Source of the DNA: BOG-908 sp964657885
Lineage (GTDB): Bacteria > Pseudomonadota > Alphaproteobacteria > Acetobacterales > Acetobacteraceae
Assembly: GCA_964657885.1 (NCBI GenBank)
Contig: CAZZWO010000062.1
Span: forward strand, 1 to 14,558
Direction: 5' to 3'
Length of the DNA: 14,558 nt
The notes below the pieces were generated by a model. That model worked only from the letters and a program-made list of their open reading frames with translations. It was not told the origin of the DNA and made no database searches. Every line of letters begins with the position of its first letter. Position 1 is the stretch's first letter. Shown here piece by piece: positions 1-6,600 of this stretch. The translations under genes and the position numbers were made by a program.

Positions 1-230
1 ACCACCTCACCTGCGAAACCATCCTCACCATCACCGGCGGCAGCCGCATCGCCGGCCGGTTCACGCATTACAACAGCCGACTCGCCTCCCGCCTCCCGGT
101 GATCGACGCCGTCAACCGCGAACAGGTCGAGCTCCTGCGCCGGTATCGCGCCGAACCGAGTGACACGATACGGGTGGCTCTCCTACGGTCGATCAACTGC
201 ATCGCCGCAGGCTTCGGCACCACCGGCTGA
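1..230 (+). CDS. ppc: Phosphoenolpyruvate carboxylase, C-terminal end (partial)
   Basis: The frame starting at base 3 is open and ends at TGA 228-230, giving the last 75 residues of a protein whose start lies left of the window. The residues match the C-terminal block of phosphoenolpyruvate carboxylase: an ITGGSRIA segment, then a PVIDAVNREQVELLRRYR helix, then the terminal SINCIAAGFGTTG, which corresponds to the family's usual INGIAAGxRNTG ending. The enzyme carboxylates PEP to oxaloacetate in the cytoplasm. In the serine cycle it supplies the C4 acid that malate thiokinase and malyl-CoA lyase then process. The lyase gene follows after 28 bases, which supports the call and suggests one operon. 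The last residues read GTTG instead of the common bacterial RNTG, so this copy is divergent at its tip. The family assignment rests on only 75 residues. Confidence 0.85.
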   Translation, partial: HLTCETILTITGGSRIAGRFTHYNSRLASRLPVIDAVNREQVELLRRYRAEPSDTIRVALLRSINCIAAGFGTTG

Positions 231-258
231 GACTTTCGAGCACGCATCAGGAGTTTTC

Positions 259-1233
259 ATGAGCTTTCTTCTCATCGACCAGGCCACCCCGCGCATCCAC
301 CGGTCAGAGCTTGCCGTCCCGGGCTCGAACACGGCTTTGTTCGACAAGGCCGCGACGAGCGCTGCGGATGTCGTTTTCCTCGACGTGGAAGATGCCGTGG
401 CGCCCGACGACAAGGAGCAGGCCCGGAAGAACATCGTGCAGGCGCTGAACGACATCGACTGGGGCCGCAAGACGATGATGGTGCGGATCAACGGTCTCGA
501 TACGCACTACATGTATCGCGACGTGATCGACATCGTGGAAGCCTGCCCGCGGCTCGACATGCTGCTGATCCCGAAGGTCGGCACCGCTTCGGACGTGTAC
601 GCCATCGACATGCTGGTCACACAGATCGAGTCCGCGAAACAGCGCACGAAGCGGCTGGGCTTCGAAGTGCTGATCGAAACCGCACTCGGGATGGCCAACG
701 TGGAAGCCATCGCCCAGAGCAGCAAACGCCTCGAGGCGATGAGCTTCGGCGTGGCCGATTACGCCGCCAGCACACGCGCGCGGACCACGGTCATCGGCGG
801 CGTGAACCCCGATTACGGCGTGCTCACCGACAAATCCGAAGCGGGCGAACGGGATTTCCACTGGGCCGACCCGTGGCACTTCGCCCAGAATCGCATGCTC
901 GTCGCCTGCCGCGCCTATGGCTTGCGCCCGATCGACGGCCCATTCGGCGATTTCAGCGATGCCGACGGTTTCCGCGCCGCCGGCAAGCGCGCCGCCGTGC
1001 TCGGCTACGAGGGTAAGTGGGCCATCCATCCCAGCCAGATTGCGCTCGCCAACGAGGTTTTCTCGCCATCGGAAGCCGAGGTGACCAAGGCACGCCGCAT
1101 CCTGACCGCCATGCAGGAAGCGGCCGCCGCCGGTCGCGGCGCGGTTTCGCTGGATGGCCGTCTCATCGATATTGCGAGCATCAGGATGGCGGAAGCGTTG
1201 ATCGCCAAGGCCGACTCGATCGCTGCCGGCTGA
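259..1233 (+). CDS. mclA: Malyl-CoA lyase, serine-cycle type
   Basis: Cleaves malyl-CoA to acetyl-CoA and glyoxylate in the cytoplasm. It belongs to the HpcH/HpaI aldolase (citrate lyase beta) fold. The 324-residue length is the usual size. From memory, the sequence is close to Methylorubrum MclA along its whole length and less close to Rhodobacter Mcl1. Visible landmarks are FLDVEDAVAPDDKEQAR at about residues 40-56, the substrate-binding Arg76 in VRINGLDT, Glu140 in EVLIET and Asp167 in SFGVADYAAS (the Mg-binding pair of this family), and GKWAIHPSQ near residue 270. The reading frame is open further upstream to 160, but ATG 259 is preferred: an AGGAG lies about 7 bases before it, the family's N-terminus starts here, and an earlier start would overlap ppc. 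It is probably co-transcribed with ppc. A hairpin follows at 1272-1300. Confidence 0.93.
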   Translation: MSFLLIDQATPRIHRSELAVPGSNTALFDKAATSAADVVFLDVEDAVAPDDKEQARKNIVQALNDIDWGRKTMMVRINGLDTHYMYRDVIDIVEACPRLDMLLIPKVGTASDVYAIDMLVTQIESAKQRTKRLGFEVLIETALGMANVEAIAQSSKRLEAMSFGVADYAASTRARTTVIGGVNPDYGVLTDKSEAGERDFHWADPWHFAQNRMLVACRAYGLRPIDGPFGDFSDADGFRAAGKRAAVLGYEGKWAIHPSQIALANEVFSPSEAEVTKARRILTAMQEAAAAGRGAVSLDGRLIDIASIRMAEALIAKADSIAAG

Positions 1234-1271
1234 ACACGCGGCCGTCCTCGAGCCGCCATGTTGCCGCAACC

Positions 1272-1300
1272 CGGAAAGGTGGGAGCGAGCCCACCTTCCG
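1272..1300 (+). terminator. Probable transcription terminator hairpin after mclA
   Basis: The arms CGGAA(a)GGTGGG and CCCACCTTCCG pair over 11 bases with one bulged A, around a loop of about 6 bases. A short T-containing tail (TGCTTTCGT) follows on the plus strand. It sits in the 81 bases between two convergent genes, 38 bases after the mclA stop. The tail is too weak for a textbook intrinsic terminator, and no T-run follows on the minus strand, so it fits mclA better than the opposing gene. Confidence 0.55.
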
Positions 1301-1314
1301 TGCTTTCGTGATGT

Positions 1315-3477
1315 TCAGTCTTGCCCTTTGCAGAGTCGGCCGGCGTGGGCCTGATCTTCCGCGTCGGGCGTGATGTCCGTGAGGACGTTGCCGGCTTGTG
1401 CCTGGGAGATCAGGGCGGTGGCATCCGTCTGCAACAGGAAACGCTGCTTGACGGCGCGGTCGGCGGCCTTAGTCACGACGCAGACATAGCCGTCATGGGT
1501 GCCATAACGCTCCTCAAGGGAGGCCCTTGGGTCGTGTGCAGCCAACCGGGCCGCTTTCGTTTTCTGAAACGGAAAGGATGAGCCGGTCAGGCCGCATTGC
1601 TGGCCCTTGTAGACGGTGGTGGCATAGGTGTTCCAGCCACTGTAGGTGGCCAGCGGCGCCTGCAGGAGCACGGACGGCACGCCCGAGGTTTCGTTACCGT
1701 CCTTGTTCTCCACCGGCACGAGTTCCGGCAATACGCGCTCCACGATCGGCGGCTGGTTGGTGATCACGCCGGACTCGTCGAAATAGTCGATGCGCGGGCC
1801 GAAGTTGAACTTCTCAGGATGGTTCAGTGCCGTTCCCTTGTACGGGTAGTCGGGAACGTCCGGAAAAGATTGCGCGACGATTTCGGGTTTAACGAGCTGG
1901 TTGCCGGAGAGCGTGGGATAGGCGTTTGCCGGCATCGGCGTGCCTTGCGTCAGGAACGCGAGGAAATCTGCCAGGAGTGCGTTGTTCGTCTGGGTCTCCG
2001 GGTTGGGGTTGGCGGGGAAGGTGCAATTGCCTGCAGGCGGCAGGGTGGGTGTGTAGTCGAACCCGCCGGCGCCGCCACCGTGTGTGGTGGATGGTTCGTA
2101 ATAGCGATGAACGTTGGCCGGCAGCGGTATGTCGGCAATGGCCGTCATGCCGACGAGGTCGGGTGACATCTTCTCCTCGTACATCTCGTTCGAACCGAAT
2201 GTCTCGAGGATCTCCGGGCAGGTGTTCGTTCCGTGGCAGCGGTCGAGCAGGCTGGACGGCGGCTGGTGGCGGGCCAGGTTCGGATAGCTTCCCCACCAGA
2301 CAGGCCCTTCGTCGGCCATCATGTACAGGTTGGTGATCACGTCCGGCAGTGCGAAGCGCACGTTCATGTAGAGCTGCCGCCCGTCGATCTGCGACCAGGC
2401 AGCGTCCGACACGCGACCGCCGCCCTCGCTTTCGTTGAAGCCGAGATGGATCGTGCTGCGCAGGAAGGCGGCCGATTGCGAGACGCCGACGCTGATGACT
2501 TTCGACACTTCGCCGGCAATGGGGTTTGCCGTGCCGCTGCCGTCGACACGTTCACGATGAAAGAACGAGATGATGTCGCGGGTTGCAGCGTAGCCGACCC
2601 CGAGTACGAGCGGGTCCTTGGCGGTGAAGACCATTTCGTAAAGCAGGTTCGGGTCGAAGCCGTTCTTCAGGCAGATTCGCGTCGGGTCGGGCGTGCCGGG
2701 AAAGGGCGTGGTGGTGCAATCGGCCCAGGCCCAGCTTTTGGCTGGGATCGTCGTCTTGGGACCGTCGATGCCGGTGATCGTCTGCCGAGCCAGGCTGTAG
2801 AAACGCGTGATGGTCGGCGAAGTATCGAGGCTGACCGGCTTGTAGGGCACCGGTGTGGTGAAGATGACGAGCTGCGCGGTGCTGCCGCTCGCGCCGGCAA
2901 TGTGGCCATAGACCGGGCCGGTTATCGGTGAACCGTCCTTGTTCGACGCGACCGGCACCTCGATGACCTGGTTCCCGCCGGTGTATGGCGCCTCGAGCGA
3001 GGTGCAGGGGTAGGGCGTGGTGCAATGCGCGAGAAGGTCGCCCTGCCAGCCGCTCTGGAGGTAGATGGCGCCCGGCACGATCGAGGAAGCGGCGGGGATG
3101 GCATTTCCGCCGCGGTTCGGCACCTCGTAGAACATCAATCCGTTCGCGGCGGCGGCGTTCTGCGGAACGGCCAGCTGGAAGGTTGCGATGTAATGGACCT
3201 TGCCGTTCGCATCCTTCGGCGCCTTGTCGATGTCGGTGATTATCTGGTTGTGCGGGTCGGTCGGGTCCAGTTCACCGAAGGCCCGCCCGGTGAGAAGCGT
3301 GTAGGCGCCTGCATTGCCGATGGCGGCGCCGCCGAACGCGGGCGCCGTGCTGTCCACCACGATCTTTGTGACAGCAGCCCGGGCGGGCGGGGCGAGGTTG
3401 GGCGCCAGCATTGCGGCCATGAGCAGCGAACTGCGCCAGCCGATCGCGCGGCTACAACGAACGCCTTGTTTCTGCAT
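1315..3477 (-). CDS. Secreted alpha/beta-hydrolase domain protein (Abhydrolase_10-like), 720 aa
   Basis: A large exported hydrolase or esterase of unknown substrate. The N-terminus is a Sec signal peptide: basic residues, a hydrophobic stretch around residues 17-30, then PPARA, with probable cleavage after Ala34. The body matches the family annotated as 'alpha/beta hydrolase domain-containing protein' (Abhydrolase_10), recognised from the opening AFGGAAIGNAGAYTLLTGRAFGELDP and the segment before the nucleophile. The likely catalytic serine is Ser333 in GVSQS, a G-x-S-x-S elbow. His466 in STTHGG is the probable catalytic histidine. Several Cys residues are scattered through the mature part and may form disulfides in the periplasm. 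ATG 3475-3477 has GGGAG about 9 bases upstream. It stands alone, convergent with mclA. The family call is from memory, and the substrate cannot be read from the sequence. Confidence 0.8.
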   Translation of the reverse strand: MQKQGVRCSRAIGWRSSLLMAAMLAPNLAPPARAAVTKIVVDSTAPAFGGAAIGNAGAYTLLTGRAFGELDPTDPHNQIITDIDKAPKDANGKVHYIATFQLAVPQNAAAANGLMFYEVPNRGGNAIPAASSIVPGAIYLQSGWQGDLLAHCTTPYPCTSLEAPYTGGNQVIEVPVASNKDGSPITGPVYGHIAGASGSTAQLVIFTTPVPYKPVSLDTSPTITRFYSLARQTITGIDGPKTTIPAKSWAWADCTTTPFPGTPDPTRICLKNGFDPNLLYEMVFTAKDPLVLGVGYAATRDIISFFHRERVDGSGTANPIAGEVSKVISVGVSQSAAFLRSTIHLGFNESEGGGRVSDAAWSQIDGRQLYMNVRFALPDVITNLYMMADEGPVWWGSYPNLARHQPPSSLLDRCHGTNTCPEILETFGSNEMYEEKMSPDLVGMTAIADIPLPANVHRYYEPSTTHGGGAGGFDYTPTLPPAGNCTFPANPNPETQTNNALLADFLAFLTQGTPMPANAYPTLSGNQLVKPEIVAQSFPDVPDYPYKGTALNHPEKFNFGPRIDYFDESGVITNQPPIVERVLPELVPVENKDGNETSGVPSVLLQAPLATYSGWNTYATTVYKGQQCGLTGSSFPFQKTKAARLAAHDPRASLEERYGTHDGYVCVVTKAADRAVKQRFLLQTDATALISQAQAGNVLTDITPDAEDQAHAGRLCKGQD

Positions 3478-3536
3478 GACGATATCTCCCGGAAATCTTC
3501 TTTTGCCTTACGAGCGGCCCGCAATAGGAACATCGA

Positions 3537-3553
3537 CTTGTCCCGCCGACAAG
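3537..3553. promoter_or_regulatory. Small inverted repeat upstream of the secreted hydrolase (possible operator)
   Basis: CTTGTC and GACAAG are perfect 6-base arms around CCGCC, 60 bases before the hydrolase start codon. The size and position suit a dimeric repressor or activator site. A 6-base repeat can arise by chance, no clear -35/-10 pair is seen beside it, and no regulator gene is adjacent. Confidence 0.25.
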
Positions 3554-3756
3554 CATCAGAAAATCGTGAGCTGGCAGCACGCATATCGGCCAGTGCGGTT
3601 TTGCAACGCGATCCTGGCAGGCAGCAGCGGCATGTATCGCAGCTCTATCGAGGCCCTATCGATTTCGACAGTCGGAGAGAACCGTTGCGAATGCGTATGG
3701 GTATCGGTGTCTGGAATAAGGCATGCAGGCGCTGCGTTGTTTCAAAACCATCGGAC

Positions 3757-3769
3757 CCGGCTCGGCCGG
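3757..3769 (-). terminator. Weak candidate terminator for the minus-strand cluster
   Basis: CCGGC and GCCGG pair perfectly around TCG. Read on the minus strand, a GGTTTTG stretch follows about 6 bases after the stem. It lies about 100 bases beyond the glycosyltransferase stop, where the cluster transcript could end. The stem is only 5 base pairs and the T-run only four, so this is tentative. Confidence 0.25.
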
Positions 3770-3869
3770 ATCGGGATCTGCAGAGATGTGTCGGTGTTCG
3801 ATGCGATTTTCCGCACGGATCATCCAGAAAAGGATGCGGCGTGCAGTTTCGTGACAAACAAGGTGTGGT

Positions 3870-5036
3870 TCAGGGATGGATGGATTGGATGCGGCGGCCC
3901 CAACGGGCTTGCCTTCCCCAGACCAGGGTTGCCGACATTGCGTAGTTCCACACGACCCCGATGACCGCACCGAGCGCGCCGGCGGGGGTTCTGCCCGCTT
4001 GTCCGCCCGCGTACAGCGCGCTTGCGATGCCGATGTTGGCGGCGGCACCCACGCCGCAGACCAGCATGAACAGCAGCAACCCGCGCCAAAGGCGTCCGCC
4101 GCGAAGCCTCTGGTCACGGTAGGTGATCACGTTGTTGAGCTGGAAATTTGCCGCCATCGCGACCAGGGTCGCGAGCGTCTGGCTTATCACGAACGATGCG
4201 CCGAACGAGGTTGCGGCCGTCAGTACCGCCAGATGCACGATGAGGCCGAAGCCGCCGACCAGCGCGAAGGCGAAGAACCGCAGCGGCACCAGCCCGGCCA
4301 AGCCCTGGTCCAGCAGCAAAGCCGCGAATTGTAGCAGCACGAGCGGGCTGAGCTTGCTTTCGCCGGCAATCCGCGGGCCGAAACGTGCTCCGACCTCGGT
4401 CACCCGCAGGCGCACCGGCGACGACAACAGGATGTCGAGCAGGATCTTGAAGCCCTGTCCGGTCAGGCGCGGCGCCAGGCTTTCGAACAATGAACGGGGC
4501 AGCATGAAGTAGCCGCTCATCGGATCGGTCAGCCGGGTGCCCAGCATCCAGGTGGCCAGGCTGATCCCCAGGTTGGACAGCGCGAGCCGGTGCGCGCCGG
4601 CCAGCCCCGCCGTGTCGCCGCCTGCCGCGAACCGGCTGGCGACGACGATGTCTGTCTGACCCGCGCGTATCGCGGCAAGCATTTCCGGCAGGCGGGTCTC
4701 GTCGTGCTGCAGGTCGCCGTCGATCACCGCGAGCACCGGCGCCGAGGTGGAGAGCGCGCCTTCGATCACCGCGGACGCCAGGCCACGCCGCCCGATGCGG
4801 CGCAGGCAGCGGATGCGAGTGTCGCGGCATGCGATGCGCCGGACCTCCGCGGCCGTACCGTCCGGGCTGTCGTCGTCGATGAACACCGCTTCCCATGCGA
4901 TGCCCTGCAAGGCTGCATCCAGCCTGGTCACGAGCGGCGCCACGTTCGCGCGTTCGTTGAAGCAGGGCACCAGCACGCAGAGCTCCGGTCCGGCGTTGCC
5001 CTGTGACGCCTTCGTTTCTTCCTGTTGTGCGGTCAT
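3870..5036 (-). CDS. Family 2 glycosyltransferase fused to a GtrA-like membrane domain
   Basis: The N-terminal half (about residues 18-235) is a GT-A fold glycosyltransferase of the dolichol/undecaprenyl-phosphate mannosyltransferase type. It shows the VLVPCFNE opening, IDDDSPDGT near residue 54, and the metal-binding Asp106-Gly-Asp108 in IDGDLQH. The C-terminal part (about 255-385) has four hydrophobic helices with FQLNNVITYRDQ between the second and third, as in GtrA/DPMS-type proteins. Such fusions are thought to charge a polyprenyl-phosphate with a sugar at the inner membrane and help present it to the periplasm. The sugar is not predictable. The frame allows GTG at 5043-5045, but ATG 5034-5036 with GGTGG about 5 bases before it is preferred. 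It is last in a run of minus-strand genes, 40 bases after the preceding one, and may glycosylate a product of that cluster. Confidence 0.85.
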   Translation of the reverse strand: MTAQQEETKASQGNAGPELCVLVPCFNERANVAPLVTRLDAALQGIAWEAVFIDDDSPDGTAAEVRRIACRDTRIRCLRRIGRRGLASAVIEGALSTSAPVLAVIDGDLQHDETRLPEMLAAIRAGQTDIVVASRFAAGGDTAGLAGAHRLALSNLGISLATWMLGTRLTDPMSGYFMLPRSLFESLAPRLTGQGFKILLDILLSSPVRLRVTEVGARFGPRIAGESKLSPLVLLQFAALLLDQGLAGLVPLRFFAFALVGGFGLIVHLAVLTAATSFGASFVISQTLATLVAMAANFQLNNVITYRDQRLRGGRLWRGLLLFMLVCGVGAAANIGIASALYAGGQAGRTPAGALGAVIGVVWNYAMSATLVWGRQARWGRRIQSIHP

Positions 5037-5076
5037 GCGCGCCACCGATAGCCAGGGCGCACGCGCCGCCGCAACG

Positions 5077-6483
5077 TTACGGGCTGGTGTCCCCTGTGGG
5101 TGCCGCCGGCTTCTTCTTGCCGCGGCGCTTCTCGACGGGTTTGCTCGCCAGCAGATCCCGCACCAGGCTGCGCAACTGCCCGCTCTGGTCGGCCCAGGCG
5201 AGAAGCGCCTGGCTGGCCGCCGCGGGAGCCCGGGTGATGGGTATGCGGGGGATTGCGGCGAGACCCTCCACGGTGCCCATGGTGGACACGGGGCGGCACA
5301 GGATCAGGCCGGGGCGTTCCGGCGCCTGCGCGTAGGCGAGAGCGAGGTCGGCGCCGAGGCGTTGCGCCGTTTGCTGCATCCGCACGGTGTAACGCGGCGG
5401 CCGGGTTCCGGGCACCGGCTCATCGGGGTGCAGCCGTTCGAGCGTGCCCATAGCCAGCACACCGGACGCGCCGAGGTCCAACCCGTAACGCAGCGCGCTG
5501 TACATCGCGCTGCCTGCGCCCAGGCAGAAGATGGCGCGTGCTTCCAACGTCTTGGCGATCTGCAGGATGGTGACCAGACACTCGTCGTAATTGGTGCCAA
5601 GTCTCGGCACGCCCTGCAGCGCCAGGCAGTTCAGCCGGTCGCGCACATACAGGATGTGCGGCATGCGTCCGGCCTCCAGCGTGTGTGGCAGCGCGAATTC
5701 GCCGTTATCTGCCCCGAAGACGACGATCAGTTGGCGTGCGCCGGTGCTGGGGGCCAGCATGATGCCTTGCAGGATGCTGCTGCTGACGCCCTTGGCATTG
5801 AGACCGAGCGTTTCGAGCAGGTGTTCACCAGCGTCGATGGCCGCTATCCGGTTGGCGAGGCGCCGATCCATGATGCTGGTTTCGACGGCCGCCCGCGCCT
5901 CCGGCAGTTTGCCCTGGGCGAGCAACTGGCGCGGCGAAGCGGGCTTTCCGGCAGGCGGCTGCTTGCGGCGGCGCTTACGGACGAACGGGGCGGCTTCCGC
6001 ACCGGAGCCGGATTGTTCGCCGGCTTCGGTCTGCAGGACGCCGGTTTGTTCGCTGCCGGATGCCGGAGCGGCTTCGTCGAACTCTCCCATCTCCGTCTCG
6101 TCAAATTCCGCATCATCGAAGGCAAAAGCCTCGTGATCGGCGTCGTCCGTATCGGGTTTGGAAGGTTCAGTGTCTGGCATGATGTGGCCCTGCTTGGCGG
6201 CGGCGTCCTCAATACCGGCATCATGACGGGTATTTGCGACAAACGCAGCAGGTTCACCTGATTTCTGGCCGAAAGACCCTGTCGATCCATCGTGCTCCGC
6301 CGCGTCCGGCGAGACGTGCAACGGATCGACACCTGGTGGTTCCAGATCCGGCCCGTCGTGCTGCCGTCCGGTGTGTTGGAGGTTGTCTTCGGACGAGGCG
6401 GAAACCTGGCCGTCGAAAGAGGGTTCACCCGACTCCTCGCCCTTGCGCAGCCGGCGCATCCAGCCTGTCCAGACCCCGCTCAT
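5077..6483 (-). CDS. Unrecognised protein: acidic disordered N-terminus, alpha/beta C-terminal domain
   Basis: I do not recognise this 468-residue protein. About residues 1-165 are rich in D, E, G, S, P and T and look disordered; there is no signal peptide or membrane segment. A basic patch (RKRRRK) follows, then a short helical stretch with ARAAVETSIMDRRLANRIAAIDAGEHLLETLG. The remaining ~230 residues look folded: strands such as LIVVFGA, a GTNYDE segment, and FCLGAGSAMYSALRYGLDLGA with Ser325 in a position resembling the nucleophile elbow of alpha/beta-hydrolases. The tail is basic and P-rich (KRRGKKKPAAP). An alpha/beta-hydrolase-like fold is my inference only; a nucleotide-binding or sugar-processing domain is also possible. 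ATG 6481-6483 has only a weak GGGCGGG upstream, and Met9 (6457-6459) is an alternative. It lies between another unknown gene and the glycosyltransferase. Confidence 0.7.
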   Translation of the reverse strand: MSGVWTGWMRRLRKGEESGEPSFDGQVSASSEDNLQHTGRQHDGPDLEPPGVDPLHVSPDAAEHDGSTGSFGQKSGEPAAFVANTRHDAGIEDAAAKQGHIMPDTEPSKPDTDDADHEAFAFDDAEFDETEMGEFDEAAPASGSEQTGVLQTEAGEQSGSGAEAAPFVRKRRRKQPPAGKPASPRQLLAQGKLPEARAAVETSIMDRRLANRIAAIDAGEHLLETLGLNAKGVSSSILQGIMLAPSTGARQLIVVFGADNGEFALPHTLEAGRMPHILYVRDRLNCLALQGVPRLGTNYDECLVTILQIAKTLEARAIFCLGAGSAMYSALRYGLDLGASGVLAMGTLERLHPDEPVPGTRPPRYTVRMQQTAQRLGADLALAYAQAPERPGLILCRPVSTMGTVEGLAAIPRIPITRAPAAASQALLAWADQSGQLRSLVRDLLASKPVEKRRGKKKPAAPTGDTSP

Positions 6484-6537
6484 GACCCGCCCATCCGCAC
6501 AGCCCCGTTCCGCACATCGCCGGTGTTAAACGATGCA

Positions 6538-6568
6538 GGCGCGGCGGAGAAGAGTTCTCCGCGACGCC
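6538..6568. repeat. Strong imperfect hairpin in the spacer between two unknown genes
   Basis: Two 14-base arms (6538-6551 and 6555-6568) pair with only two mismatches around a GAG loop. The inner eight pairs, GCGGAGAA with TTCTCCGC, are perfect. It lies 55-85 bases upstream of the 468-aa gene and 33 bases after the preceding gene's stop. No T-run follows on the minus strand, so it may be a transcript-stabilising or attenuating structure, or a protein-binding dyad. Two copies of CGCCGGTGT, at 6518-6526 and 6565-6573, flank it. Confidence 0.6.
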
Positions 6569-6600
6569 GGTGTATGACGGTTCCCGACAGGACGCGGCAG

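Larger units (their letters stand above)
3478..3869. other. 392-base gap without a convincing gene
   Basis: This stretch lies between the start of the secreted hydrolase gene and the end of the glycosyltransferase gene, both on the minus strand. It is visibly less GC-rich than its surroundings. Short open frames cross it on both strands, but their translations have no family resemblance and biased, low-quality composition. It should contain the hydrolase promoter, close to 3478, and possibly the terminator of the gene cluster to its right. I see no RNA gene in it. A degraded gene is possible. Confidence 0.6.

Noticed and set aside
304..1269. A 321-residue minus-strand open frame opposite mclA
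   Set aside because: It mirrors mclA codon structure, is His- and Gly-rich and has no recognisable domain; mclA itself is certain.
6544..6562. LexA-type SOS operator at the GTTCTCCGC dyad
   Set aside because: Alphaproteobacterial LexA sites are GTTC-N7-GTTC direct repeats; this is an inverted repeat with a 3-base loop and lacks that spacing.
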